This document shows positions 6,987 to 13,935 of a stretch of 57,047 nucleotides of DNA, in pieces. A program made the translations under genes and the position numbers. This DNA is from a virus. Within the stretch, counting starts at the first letter, position 1, and each line of letters opens with the position of its first letter. Location: the IMG/VR virus record IMGVR_UViG_3300018080_000022, positions 1-57,047 of that record. One strand, 5' to 3'. The notes beneath the pieces are model-generated. The model saw nothing but the letters and a program-made list of their open reading frames with translations, did not search any database and was not told where the DNA came from.

Positions 6987-9965
6987 TTATGGCTCGCTAT
7001 CCACATCTTTGTCACTTTCCACCCCATCCGCGTCAGAATCTTGCGGGGTTGCGGGGTTAGATGCCGGGTCTGTAAGGATAATTGGAATTTTTCCGTTTTT
7101 GTCCTTCGAGGGTGGTTTTTGCGGGGTTGCGGGGTTAGATGCCGGGTCTGCAAGCCTTTTTTCAGATTTCTCAGGCTCGATTTCTTGCGGGGTTGCGGGG
7201 TTAGATGCCGGGTCTGCAAGCCTTTTTTCAGATTTCGAGCTCGTTTTTCCGGGGGTTTGTGTGGGATTTTCGGCCGATTCTGCGGGGTTGCGGTATTGCG
7301 GTATTAAGTTTGCTATTGCAGCCCCGTCTCGCAAGTTCTTATCATCGTCATCAGGATAAGAACTTGTCCCCATGCGTTGCATACACACATCATAACCCCG
7401 CAACCCCGCAGAGCCATGAAAATCTACTATATCTTGTGGTTTAGAGCCCTCGGTTACACCATCCGTTGGCGGGGTTATGCCGTTTTCCATAACCCCGCAA
7501 GATTTTTCATAACCCCGCAACCCCGCAGAATCCTCTTTTACCTCTGAAAGCACCCAAAGCTTTGTTTTCGCTCGCAGGTCTTGAGCGAAGTCGAGCTTGC
7601 GGGAATTAAAAATCTTACCCGTTAATCTTGAGAGCCGCCTGCCGAGGGAGCGTTTTAAGGAAGCCTCGCCGCGCTCTTTCGCAGACAGAAGGACATCGGG
7701 GACAACCTCGGAAAGCTCGGTTCCTTCCGTGAATATCTGAGAGACAACATCCGCCGTGCTCACGCTGCTTTCGCCGAGGTCGAGATTCCAGGCGTTGAAG
7801 AAAGCGCGCCATTGAAGCCATTCGTCATCCTGATAATTCGAAAGCTTCTTCTGGTTGCTGAGAAAACCCTCTATCCCGGCATTCTGCAAAACCCCTCCGA
7901 CTACCTCGCTCCACTCGACGAAGCTTCCTATAACCGGGATATCCTTCGCCGCCGGTTTGCCAGCGGCATACCACGCCCTGATTATCACGAAAGCCGCCCG
8001 GAGAAGTTCGTATCTGTTTTCACGGACATACCTTTCGAGGTTCGGATGGAGGAAGCTGTTGGGGTCTCGCTCCCACGGTTTTTCGAGATTGCTGTCCAGG
8101 CGCACGGAATAGCAGCGGCGAGGCATATCGCCGGTGACCTTGACGTTGTTGCCCGTGGCAACCCACGTGAGGTTGACCTTGAATTCGAGATTTTTCGACT
8201 GGCCTAAAACGCGGCCCGTGTATCTGTCTGTAGTGAGTATGCTTGCAAGCGGCGCGCTGTCGAGAACTTCGCGCTCGGAGATGTTGTCGAAGAGAACGGC
8301 GGGGCTGCCTTGGTCGAGGATGGCTATAAGCAGCTTTCGCCATTCCTCTTCGGCATACCTGCCGTGCGGAGCGGACTGGCTTGCGAGCTCGTCCCCGAGG
8401 GCGATGATGCTAAGGCTCTTGACGAGCTTACCCTTGCCCGTGCCTTGTGAAGGCGCGTCTACGATACAAAGAGGAACATAGCCATCGATAACACTTCGCA
8501 TCAACATAGTAAAAAGCAGGGAGAGCGAATTCGCCGGGCCGCTTTTATCCGCAAACGGGAAGTCTCGTATCACGTCGAGCAATAATTCGCGGGCGACGGC
8601 GACATCTTCCTCGGATGGCTCGCTTGGAATGGCCTCCATCTTAAAGTCGTCGGGCGGGACGTAGTACATCGCGGTCGCTTCGTCGTAACCGGGCTCAAGG
8701 CAAATAGAGCCGTCGTCGCGCAGAATGGGAGCGCCGGTTATAGCCCTCAAGGGAGGGAATGGCCATGAGCCGCAAACAAGGACGGACTCCACCACGGCAT
8801 CGGGAGGGGATTTGAAATGTTCGCCTTCCTCGCTTATATAAACGAAGCGCGCGCACTCGGCCAGCCGCAGTCTCATAGATGCCTTCGAGTATATATCTAC
8901 GGAAATATGACCGTCTTCGTCGCGGAGCACGCGCGTGAGCCTTCCCATTCGAACGAAAATACATGGCGGGTCGTTCTTCTCGTCGAGGGCGTTAATCGCC
9001 TGGCGGGTCAGCGAATCGAGCAGGTAGTCGTTCATGACTATCTTCGGGAGCTTGAAATCTGTTTCGGGGTCAACGGGAACAAAATCGACGGCCTTGTCGA
9101 GCAGTTCTTTCAGCTTCTTACGCAAATCTTTTTCATGGCGGAGCTTTTCATCGAGGTCTTTCTTGTCCGCGGGGACATATTTTACCTTACATTGCACGTT
9201 GAGAAGCAATTCCCCGAGCGTGTTAAGCCACTTTCGGCCCGAGGCCCGCGGGTCGGGGAAGAGGATAGCCTCGCGGTTGGCGAGCAGTTTTTGCAGGGCC
9301 GCGTCGCCAATTGGCCCGGCGCTGCTGCCCGCCGTACCGATTACGCTGTTGGCCCCGGCGGAAATCGCCGCAAGCGTGTCGGCCTCGCCTTCGAGGACGA
9401 GCACGGGGCCTTCAGCGGGGAGCTCCTTCGGGTAGAAGAGGCCGTGCTTGTTGCCGCGCGGCGTATAGCTTTTCACGGATTTGTTATACCATTGGAACAT
9501 GGTATTGTTGCCCTTGCGCTTCTTAATTCCGACGACGTTCCCGTCGCCGTCGCGCATCGGGAAGATAACGCAGTCCTTATCCGAACGGCAGTCGATGAGC
9601 TCGAAAGCGTGAATGCTCCAATTACGCAGGCTTGCGAGCATGTTAATCGGGTCAACAGGCTTATAAGCCTTGTCGGTCGGGCCGGGAATTCCAAACTCCG
9701 TCCTGAGCCAGTTGGCTGCATCGCGGGCTTCGAGGCCGAGCACCTGCATGGTTAGCCCGAGGTTGTCCTTGGCTATTCCGCACTTGAAGCATCTAACGAG
9801 ATTCTTGTTGCCGCCGACTTCGCAGGCCGGGCTCTCGTCGTCATGCTCGTGATGGGTAAACGGGCACTTTATCCAAACCTTGTCGCCGTGCTCACGGGTA
9901 GGGATGTTGAGCGCCTGGACAACCTTTAACACGGGGATATCAAGTATGTTCGTTTCGAGAGTCAA
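6987..9965 (-). CDS. Primase-helicase (CHC2 zinc finger + TOPRIM + AAA+ helicase)
   Basis: 992 aa and the only P-loop ATPase I find. Residues about 33-64 form a CHC2-type zinc finger (CPFTHHEHDD...CFKCG). A TOPRIM domain follows near residue 190 (VLVLEGEADTLAA). A helicase module has Walker A-like APSQGTGKGKL, an acidic ILDQGSPAVLFDN segment and an arginine-finger-like MPRRC. It would prime and unwind the viral DNA. The last ~200 residues are low complexity, with AGLRGY and three SEKRLADPASNPATPQ-type repeats. The start is TTG (9963-9965), with AGAGG five bases upstream and no ATG in a better position. It heads the replication block behind the small HTH regulator. Confidence 0.85.
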   Translation of the reverse strand: MTLETNILDIPVLKVVQALNIPTREHGDKVWIKCPFTHHEHDDESPACEVGGNKNLVRCFKCGIAKDNLGLTMQVLGLEARDAANWLRTEFGIPGPTDKAYKPVDPINMLASLRNWSIHAFELIDCRSDKDCVIFPMRDGDGNVVGIKKRKGNNTMFQWYNKSVKSYTPRGNKHGLFYPKELPAEGPVLVLEGEADTLAAISAGANSVIGTAGSSAGPIGDAALQKLLANREAILFPDPRASGRKWLNTLGELLLNVQCKVKYVPADKKDLDEKLRHEKDLRKKLKELLDKAVDFVPVDPETDFKLPKIVMNDYLLDSLTRQAINALDEKNDPPCIFVRMGRLTRVLRDEDGHISVDIYSKASMRLRLAECARFVYISEEGEHFKSPPDAVVESVLVCGSWPFPPLRAITGAPILRDDGSICLEPGYDEATAMYYVPPDDFKMEAIPSEPSEEDVAVARELLLDVIRDFPFADKSGPANSLSLLFTMLMRSVIDGYVPLCIVDAPSQGTGKGKLVKSLSIIALGDELASQSAPHGRYAEEEWRKLLIAILDQGSPAVLFDNISEREVLDSAPLASILTTDRYTGRVLGQSKNLEFKVNLTWVATGNNVKVTGDMPRRCYSVRLDSNLEKPWERDPNSFLHPNLERYVRENRYELLRAAFVIIRAWYAAGKPAAKDIPVIGSFVEWSEVVGGVLQNAGIEGFLSNQKKLSNYQDDEWLQWRAFFNAWNLDLGESSVSTADVVSQIFTEGTELSEVVPDVLLSAKERGEASLKRSLGRRLSRLTGKIFNSRKLDFAQDLRAKTKLWVLSEVKEDSAGLRGYEKSCGVMENGITPPTDGVTEGSKPQDIVDFHGSAGLRGYDVCMQRMGTSSYPDDDDKNLRDGAAIANLIPQYRNPAESAENPTQTPGKTSSKSEKRLADPASNPATPQEIEPEKSEKRLADPASNPATPQKPPSKDKNGKIPIILTDPASNPATPQDSDADGVESDKDVDSEP
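7043..7527. repeat. 18-bp TAACCCCGCAACCCCGCA repeats in both orientations inside the primase gene
   Basis: Near-exact copies lie at 7393-7410 and 7510-7527 (plus sense) and at 7043-7059, 7121-7137 and 7187-7203 (inverted, the last base variable). Truncated copies lie near 7282-7293, 7466-7478 and 7490-7500. In one orientation the unit codes for AGLRGY, in the other for NPATPQ, so it is conserved as DNA rather than as peptide. A further full copy stands outside the gene at 39679-39696. Such iterated boxes in a replication gene may be an origin or initiator-binding array. Confidence 0.75.
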
Positions 9966-9973
9966 CGCCGCCT

Positions 9974-10174
9974 CTATTTGCTTACGAGCTCATCTGTCTT
10001 AAGGTTAAGCAGGGCCGCTATGCGCAGGAGACGATGAAGCGCGGGGTTCTTGGTGCCCTCGACGTAGCAGTAGAGGGTGCGGCGGCTTATTCCAACCGCT
10101 TTTGCGAAGGCTTTCATGGTGTAACCGGCCTTCTTGATATGTTCCCGAAGCGCTTTACCGTCTATAAGGTTCAT
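9974..10174 (-). CDS. Cro/CI-type HTH regulator, 66 aa
   Basis: MNLIDGKALREHIKKAG... with a helix-turn-helix (TMKAFAKAVGISRRTLYCYV) and a trailing HRLLRIAALLNLKTDELV that fits the XRE family. The whole protein is one DNA-binding domain with no effector domain, like Cro. The start at 10174 is taken because upstream sequence is the proline/arginine shadow of the neighbour. It sits between the 132-aa gene and the primase-helicase and is a candidate binder of the repeats at 10611-10652 or the palindrome at 14483-14505. Confidence 0.8.
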   Translation of the reverse strand: MNLIDGKALREHIKKAGYTMKAFAKAVGISRRTLYCYVEGTKNPALHRLLRIAALLNLKTDELVSK

Positions 10175-10187
10175 ACGGCCCCCGGAG

Positions 10188-10586
10188 TTATTTTTTCGAC
10201 TCCGGCGTCTTCTCGGGCTCGGCTTTCGGTGATTCCGCCTTCCGGGACGGCTGAGCCGCATCGCTCGACGGCATTGCCGCATCGCTCGACGGCATTGCCG
10301 CAGTTTTGCTTTTTCTTATAAACTGCTCTTCCGAGCGTAGAAGCTTGCGGTATTTCATGGAGAAATTAACGGCAAGCTGGTTGACCTCTATGATATTTTG
10401 AAGAATTTCCTTCGATTCCTCGTCGGCGTCTTCGACGAGGCCCTTCGTGAGCTCTATCTGCTGCATGTAAAAGTCCGGCGGGATGGTCGAGATAATCGCG
10501 GCCCCCGTTTTGAACTGCGAGCCGAAGCCTATGCCGCGTCCCATCTCCTCCAGCATAGCTACCATTTCCTCATTAACCTGCGTCAT
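10188..10586 (-). CDS. Hypothetical protein with SSDAAMP repeats
   Basis: 132 aa, SD GGAGG, first gene behind the promoter at 10707-10735. The N-terminal 95 residues are helical and soluble (MTQVNEEMVAMLEEMG...). The C-terminus is disordered and contains two AMPSSDA repeats encoded by an exact tandem DNA duplication near 10259-10300. No family recognised; its position directly upstream of the HTH regulator and primase suggests a replication accessory or regulatory role. Confidence 0.65.
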   Translation of the reverse strand: MTQVNEEMVAMLEEMGRGIGFGSQFKTGAAIISTIPPDFYMQQIELTKGLVEDADEESKEILQNIIEVNQLAVNFSMKYRKLLRSEEQFIRKSKTAAMPSSDAAMPSSDAAQPSRKAESPKAEPEKTPESKK

Positions 10587-10610
10587 TACAACCTCCCAAT
10601 CAGTTCCGTT

Positions 10611-10652
10611 ACACTTGGGGCTACCGCCCTCACACCTGGGGCTACCGCCCTC
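10611..10652 (-). repeat. Two tandem 21-bp hairpin repeats in the leader of the regulator-primase operon
   Basis: Two adjacent 21-bp units differ at one base, and a third start follows at 10653. Each holds the self-complementary core GGGCGGTAGCCC (minus sense), flanked by GTGTGA. They lie between the promoter at 10707-10735 and the first gene, in the transcribed leader. They could be tandem operators for the nearby 66-aa HTH protein or RNA hairpins controlling translation. Confidence 0.7.
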
Positions 10653-10706
10653 ACATTTAGACGTGTCGTTTTTAAGGTAAACGCGCCGTCTTTTCCTCGC
10701 ATCTGC

Positions 10707-10735
10707 AATTTACACCCGGTTTTCCGCTTTGTCAA
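10707..10735 (-). promoter_or_regulatory. Sigma70-like promoter for the regulator-primase block
   Basis: On the minus strand TTGACA (10730-10735) is followed after 17 bases by TAAATT (10707-10712): a perfect -35 and a 4/6 -10. It faces the 132-aa gene, HTH regulator and primase-helicase. Strength and use are inferred. Confidence 0.7.
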
Positions 10736-10765
10736 ACTCTACATCTGTACATAAGAAAAAATTTT

Positions 10766-11077
10766 TCAGTTTTCCCTCCATTCGTCTATCAGTTCCGATA
10801 TTGCCATGCCGTCGCCGTCGATGCGCTCAAGCGTTTCGTTGTCCTTGACGATTATCAATGTAGGCACCGATTTGACGTTGTGAAACGCCGCCTCGGCAAG
10901 CCCGTCAACCGTCGCGGTGTCTAAAATCTCGAAGTCCTCGGCGATAAGTTGAGGCCGCAGGGAAAGCATATCAACCTGGTCTTCGGAGATAAGGCCCTTG
11001 CCGACCATATCCTCGACAAGCTTCGTACATGTGGGGCACTCATCGCCAACAAACAACAATAGTCTCGCTTCACCCAT
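10766..11077 (-). CDS. Thioredoxin/glutaredoxin-like protein
   Basis: 103 aa. C14-P-T-C17 follows a first beta strand (LLLFVGDECPTC), and a cis-proline element appears as NVKSVPTLIIV. This is a compact thioredoxin fold. Phage thioredoxins and glutaredoxins usually reduce ribonucleotide reductase or act as polymerase factors; no ribonucleotide reductase is encoded here, so the partner would be a host protein. The promoter at 10707-10735 lies just downstream of its stop. Confidence 0.75.
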   Translation of the reverse strand: MGEARLLLFVGDECPTCTKLVEDMVGKGLISEDQVDMLSLRPQLIAEDFEILDTATVDGLAEAAFHNVKSVPTLIIVKDNETLERIDGDGMAISELIDEWREN

Positions 11078-11126
11078 ACATGTTCCCTTCTGCGCCCGGA
11101 TAACGGGCTACATCAAGATATTTTTA

Positions 11127-11151
11127 GCCCGGCGAGGAGTCCCCGCCGGGC
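11127..11151 (-). terminator. GC hairpin between two genes
   Basis: GCCCGGCG and CGCCGGGC form an 8-bp stem with a 9-base loop. On the minus strand it is followed by TAAAAATA rather than a T-run, while the plus-strand side reads AATTTTT. It may slow transcription or shield mRNA ends rather than act as a full terminator. Confidence 0.45.
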
Positions 11152-11156
11152 AATTT

Positions 11157-11798
11157 TTAACCTAACAGCGCGTCGAGGCCGGTAGAAGAGCCCTTCGGCT
11201 TCTTCGGCGTCGTGAAGCGCTCCTCGTCGGGAACGCTCATGACATCGATGCCTTTTTCTTCGAGCTCCTTCACCTTCTCGTCGGTAATGTCCTTTTCCTT
11301 CATTACTTTGACGAGCTTTGTCGGCCTGCATGCCATTATTACACCCGGAACATTCCTTGTCTTCCCGTCTTCGATGCGCTTCAGCGCCTTTTTATGCGCA
11401 AGAAACAGCCACGTCTTACCGACCTCGAAGAACTCGGGAAGCTTGCTTATTCGCTTGGACACGCCCATCTCGGCGGCCTCGCCGACGAACTCTCCCGGCG
11501 AGTAGAAGGAGTCGCCGACCCACATCAGGCCCGCGGGGTCATCCCCCGGCTGGCATGCCGGGCAGGGCCGCAGGGCTTTGGGGTCTGTGCAACCCTCGTG
11601 CTCGCCGAAGAGCTTTTTGGCGTTGATTTGCTGCATGCTTCGCGTGAAGCGAATGGTCTCGCCGCAAACGGGGCACACGGGAATCTCGTAAGGCATCCTG
11701 TCGCACGGAGCCCCGACCGGGCTCGTGAGCAGGTACATACCGCCTTCCTGGGGATACCCGCAGCCCCTTTCTTTTCCGTTAAACTTAATTACCGCCAT
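11157..11798 (-). CDS. Conserved phage zinc-binding protein, 213 aa
   Basis: Starts MAVIKFNGKERG at 11798, with AAAGGAG six bases upstream. Contains YLLTSPVGAPCDR, then CPVCGE and CPACQPGDD cysteine pairs and a WLFLAHKKAL segment. I recall this layout from a phage family of about 200 residues with unknown role. It ends KGSSTGLDALLG, a tail nearly shared with the next-but-one gene (SGLDFLLGG). Its start overlaps the small gene upstream by 14 bases. Confidence 0.65.
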   Translation of the reverse strand: MAVIKFNGKERGCGYPQEGGMYLLTSPVGAPCDRMPYEIPVCPVCGETIRFTRSMQQINAKKLFGEHEGCTDPKALRPCPACQPGDDPAGLMWVGDSFYSPGEFVGEAAEMGVSKRISKLPEFFEVGKTWLFLAHKKALKRIEDGKTRNVPGVIMACRPTKLVKVMKEKDITDEKVKELEEKGIDVMSVPDEERFTTPKKPKGSSTGLDALLG

Positions 11799-11979
11799 GA
11801 TTTTCTCCTTTCCGGCATATCCCGGCATGGCTGCAACCGGGGCAAAAGTTCTTCTTCACATACTCTTCGCCGTAGGTCTTGAAGCAGTACTCTCGAAGCC
11901 TTCCCTCTCTGACCGCTTTTTCGGTATGATGCTTGGCAATCTTCGAGGGAGATATTTTCGCTGCTATTTGCTTTTTCAT
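11785..11979 (-). CDS. Small CxxC protein, 64 aa
   Basis: MKKQIAAKISPSKIAKH..., basic, with CFKTY then NFCPGCSHAGIC near the C-terminus, giving a possible metal site. It is translation-coupled on both sides: a TAATG overlap with the gene upstream and a 14-base overlap downstream. Not recognised. Confidence 0.6.
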   Translation of the reverse strand: MKKQIAAKISPSKIAKHHTEKAVREGRLREYCFKTYGEEYVKKNFCPGCSHAGICRKGENHGGN

Positions 11980-12416
11980 TATCCCCCCAACAGAAAATCG
12001 AGACCGCTGACGCTCTTGCCGTTTCGCCTCTTCGGCGGCGGGGGCGGCGGTTTGTCCTCGTCGAGGGCTTTTTTGACCGCTTCCCGGTGCGCTTCGAGCG
12101 CTTCGGTCTCTCGTTTCTCGCGCCTGGCCCGCTCTCTCGCCTCGGCCTTGGCCTTGTATTTCTTGACGGCTCTTCGGCGTTCGGCTTCGCTTGTGGCTAT
12201 CTGCGCATCGATTGGGTTGATAAATGAACGCTCCTTCAGCTTCAACTTAGCTTCTTCGAGCTCCTTGCCGCAGCGCCTTATCTCGGACTTCGCGGCCCCG
12301 ATTTCTTCGCCAGTCATGGACTTGCGGAAGTGTTTCAAAAACCATTTCAGTTCCCCGATAAAGCGCCTAAAGGCACCTATCGACCGAATGTACAATCTTC
12401 GCGCTTCTTCGCTCAT
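11979..12416 (-). CDS. Coiled-coil protein with GLDFLLGG tail
   Basis: 145 aa from ATG 12416, preceded by AAAGGAG and five bases. Almost entirely helical, charged coiled coil (KKYKAKAEARERARREKRE), then a proline run and the C-terminal SVSGLDFLLGG. An in-frame ATG at 12464 lies inside the family B hairpin and would add 16 residues; the SD favours the shorter start. The shared tail with the 213-aa protein suggests both bind the same partner. Confidence 0.65.
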   Translation of the reverse strand: MSEEARRLYIRSIGAFRRFIGELKWFLKHFRKSMTGEEIGAAKSEIRRCGKELEEAKLKLKERSFINPIDAQIATSEAERRRAVKKYKAKAEARERARREKRETEALEAHREAVKKALDEDKPPPPPPKRRNGKSVSGLDFLLGG

Positions 12417-12432
12417 ACATTCTCCTTTCAAA

Positions 12433-12526
12433 TTGTCAAAGAACGGGAGGATTAAGGCCCTCATCCCGCCGCCCCTGGGCCGGACGATTAAGAAACCATC
12501 CAGCTTAGGCGGCGAGTGAAGGTCTT
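12433..12526 (-). promoter_or_regulatory. Family B structured spacer, copy 1
   Basis: Minus sense: TAAGACCTTCA (its TAA is the stop of the gene at 12525) pairs with TGAGGGCC, a CT internal loop follows, then CGCCGCC pairs with GGCGGCG around a long apical loop. After the stem come CTTAATCC, GTTCTTTGACAA and the SD of the 145-aa gene. The outer stem covaries with copies 2 and 4, which supports an RNA structure. Confidence 0.75.
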
Positions 12527-12896
12527 AGTTTTTGGAAACCTTATTAATTGCTTTAGAGGCAGCTTCTTGAGCCTTCAAAACCCCGTGACATGCGAGGCAG
12601 TAAATTAAACCCCTACAATCAACAACCTCATCATCTCTAAATAATCTTTCACATCGACAACAAACATGATTACTTGTTAGTTCCCGGAAAAGAACTTTGA
12701 AGTCTTCCATGAGCTCAAGGATGTTACCGTCGATATCTTTTTCCAAGACGGTAGTACCATCAGACCATCGGATAAACTTGAGGGAACTGCCGCATTTCTC
12801 CACTTCCCATCCAAGTTTCCTTGCGTATTTCGCGGCCTGGTCAACATTCTCGTTTTTCTCGAATACGATAGTCTTATTCTCGCTATCGAACTTCAT
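12525..12896 (-). CDS. Zinc-binding hypothetical protein, 123 aa
   Basis: Starts MKFDSENKTIVFEKN at 12896 (GGGAGG five bases upstream). The first 85 residues look like a small alpha/beta domain (AAKYARKLGWEVEKCG, VLEKDIDGNILELM). The C-terminus has CCRCERLF and YCLACHG, a zinc-ribbon pair. It lies between family B copies 1 and 2, one gene of a small cassette-like array. Confidence 0.65.
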   Translation of the reverse strand: MKFDSENKTIVFEKNENVDQAAKYARKLGWEVEKCGSSLKFIRWSDGTTVLEKDIDGNILELMEDFKVLFRELTSNHVCCRCERLFRDDEVVDCRGLIYCLACHGVLKAQEAASKAINKVSKN

Positions 12897-12910
12897 GATT
12901 ACCTCCCAAA

Positions 12911-13050
12911 TTTTCAAAGAACGGAAAGGAACAAGGCCCTTATCTCTTCGCCCTGGGGATTAGTCGCTTAAGGCGGGTAGTGGTTTTTTCTGTATGTGGT
13001 TGTGGAGAAAAAGCCCGCTTAGCGCCGCAGGACGAAGAGTAAAGGTCTTA
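12911..13050 (-). promoter_or_regulatory. Family B structured spacer, copy 2
   Basis: Minus sense TAAGACCTTTA pairs with TAAGGGCC and CTCTTCG with CGAAGAG, around a ~75-base interior that itself can fold. It ends with GTTCTTTGAAAA and GGGAGG before the 123-aa gene. The A-U change in the outer stem relative to copy 1 is compensated on the other strand. Its leading TAA is the stop of the AUG-AGA-UAA minigene at 13048-13056. Confidence 0.75.
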
Positions 13051-13056
13051 TCTCAT
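13048..13056 (-). other. Two-codon minigene ATG-AGA-TAA with Shine-Dalgarno site
   Basis: After the TAG stop of the 60-aa gene, GGGAGG is followed by six bases and ATG AGA TAA, whose TAA opens family B copy 2. In the other three copies the TAA belongs to a full gene. A minigene ending exactly there keeps a terminating ribosome at the same place. Lambda bar-type minigenes are a known precedent for such two-codon frames. Confidence 0.5.
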
Positions 13057-13078
13057 AGGCATCCTCCCTTCGAATCGC

Positions 13079-13261
13079 CTATTTTTTCGGAAGCTTTACG
13101 GTCATTCCGAAAAACTTTGCATCCTTGTCGAGGTTCGCCTTGCCGTGGGTGCGCGGAAGAAAGCACATTTCCTCCGCTTCCTTCAGGCCCCCGTGCTCGA
13201 ATATTCCGTTCACATCATGCCCTATCTGAGAGAGGGTTTCCGTGAACTTCAAGCCCCTCAT
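13079..13261 (-). CDS. Hypothetical protein, 60 aa
   Basis: MRGLKFTETLSQIGHDVN... from ATG 13261, which lies within the 3' arm of family B copy 3 (GGGATGAGGGG). There is no separate SD beyond the G-rich stem, so opening of that hairpin would decide its translation. The protein is soluble and not recognised. Confidence 0.5.
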   Translation of the reverse strand: MRGLKFTETLSQIGHDVNGIFEHGGLKEAEEMCFLPRTHGKANLDKDAKFFGMTVKLPKK

Positions 13262-13319
13262 CCCGCCGCCCCGTTCGGACGTAGCATAGAAATGCTCAAG
13301 GCGGCGAGTGAAGGTCTTA
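13251..13319 (-). promoter_or_regulatory. Family B structured spacer, copy 3 (start codon inside the stem)
   Basis: Begins with TAAGACCTTCA, where TAA stops the 85-aa gene, and CGCCGCC pairs with GGCGGCG across a 29-base loop. The 3' arm reads GGGATGAGGGGCTT and carries the start codon of the next gene. The GTTCTTTGACA box is missing here, so this copy is a variant or a recombinant. Confidence 0.65.
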
Positions 13320-13574
13320 AATGAAGAAACGGTACTTGGCGCGGCCAATCAGGACGGCCTCTCCGTTGCGCCTGAGCGTCATGAGCGCGCTTCTAATCCG
13401 GATGCGGTGTTTTTCCTCGTTTCGCCACATCTCATACTCGTCAGGGCGAAGCGCCCCGGCTTCCTTCCGGTGCTTCATGGTGATGTCCACTATCTCATCA
13501 AGAACAAGAACGTCCTTGGACTGCGCCTTGACGGCTTCGCGGATGCTGTCCGCATAGCTCTCCGTCTTTTCCAT
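13317..13574 (-). CDS. Hypothetical protein, 85 aa, winged-helix-like
   Basis: Starts MEKTESYADSIREAV at 13574 with AAAGGGG upstream. The order helix - DEIVDITMKHRKEA - RIRSALMTLRRNGEAVLI - strand suggests a small winged-helix fold, but this is a structural impression. It is flanked by family B copies 3 and 4. Confidence 0.55.
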   Translation of the reverse strand: MEKTESYADSIREAVKAQSKDVLVLDEIVDITMKHRKEAGALRPDEYEMWRNEEKHRIRIRSALMTLRRNGEAVLIGRAKYRFFI

Positions 13575-13591
13575 ATAAACCCCTTTCCGTT

Positions 13592-13660
13592 TTGTCAAAG
13601 AACAAGGCACAAGGCCACTATCGCATCCCCCGTTCCACCGGGGGATGAGTAGTGGTCTTA
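13592..13660 (-). promoter_or_regulatory. Family B structured spacer, copy 4 (most regular hairpin)
   Basis: Minus sense: the TAA stop of the 67-aa gene, then GACCACTA pairing with TAGTGGCC, a small internal loop, and CATCCCCCG pairing with CGGGGGATG around a six-base loop. CTTGTGCCTT and GTTCTTTGACAA follow before the next SD. Relative to copies 1 and 2 several stem bases changed on both strands together. Confidence 0.8.
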
Positions 13661-13861
13661 TTTTTCGGGCTTCGGCTCGCAAGCTTCCAGAAATTTTCCG
13701 ACCTTGAAAAGCTTGTTATCTTCCGTGAACATGAAAGAGAACTCGTTCCGGATATAGTTTACAACCCTTAATTCTTCCGGGGTTTTGAACTCTTCCTTGG
13801 CTTCGCGGATGATTCTCGCCGCATCCTCGTAGTGGCGCTTTGCGTACCTCGGTTTGGACAT
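13658..13861 (-). CDS. Hypothetical protein, 67 aa
   Basis: Starts MSKPRYAKRHYEDAARII at 13861, with AAGGAGG six bases upstream. A basic helical N-terminus, then EELRVVNYIRNEFSFMF. Its stop TAA forms the first bases of family B copy 4. Not recognised. Confidence 0.6.
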   Translation of the reverse strand: MSKPRYAKRHYEDAARIIREAKEEFKTPEELRVVNYIRNEFSFMFTEDNKLFKVGKFLEACEPKPEK

Positions 13862-13873
13862 GTTCGCCTCCTT

Positions 13874-13935
13874 AAAAAGCAAAAGGGACAGGCCATCACC
13901 CCGTCCCCTTTTGCCTCGTAGAACTCGCGTTCTAC
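13874..13935 (-). terminator. Two hairpins with T-run between small genes
   Basis: Minus sense: a hairpin GTAGAACGCGAGTTCTAC that includes the TAG stop of the 146-aa gene (13918-13935), then GCAAAAGGGGAC...GTCCCTTTTGC (13879-13914) followed by TTTTT. The second looks like an intrinsic terminator placed just before the next SD, so it may attenuate transcription of the cassette-like genes downstream. The loop holds GATGGCC, echoing the 3' arm of family B. Confidence 0.6.

Noticed and set aside
7043-7527. CRISPR array in the primase gene
   Set aside because: Boxes are only 18 bp, occur in both orientations at irregular spacing inside an open frame, and no cas gene is present.
12433-13660. Family B spacers as integron attC sites
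   Set aside because: The cassette-like layout is similar, but the core RYYYAAC and GTTRRRY sites and an integrase are missing, and covariation points to RNA rather than single-stranded DNA recombination.
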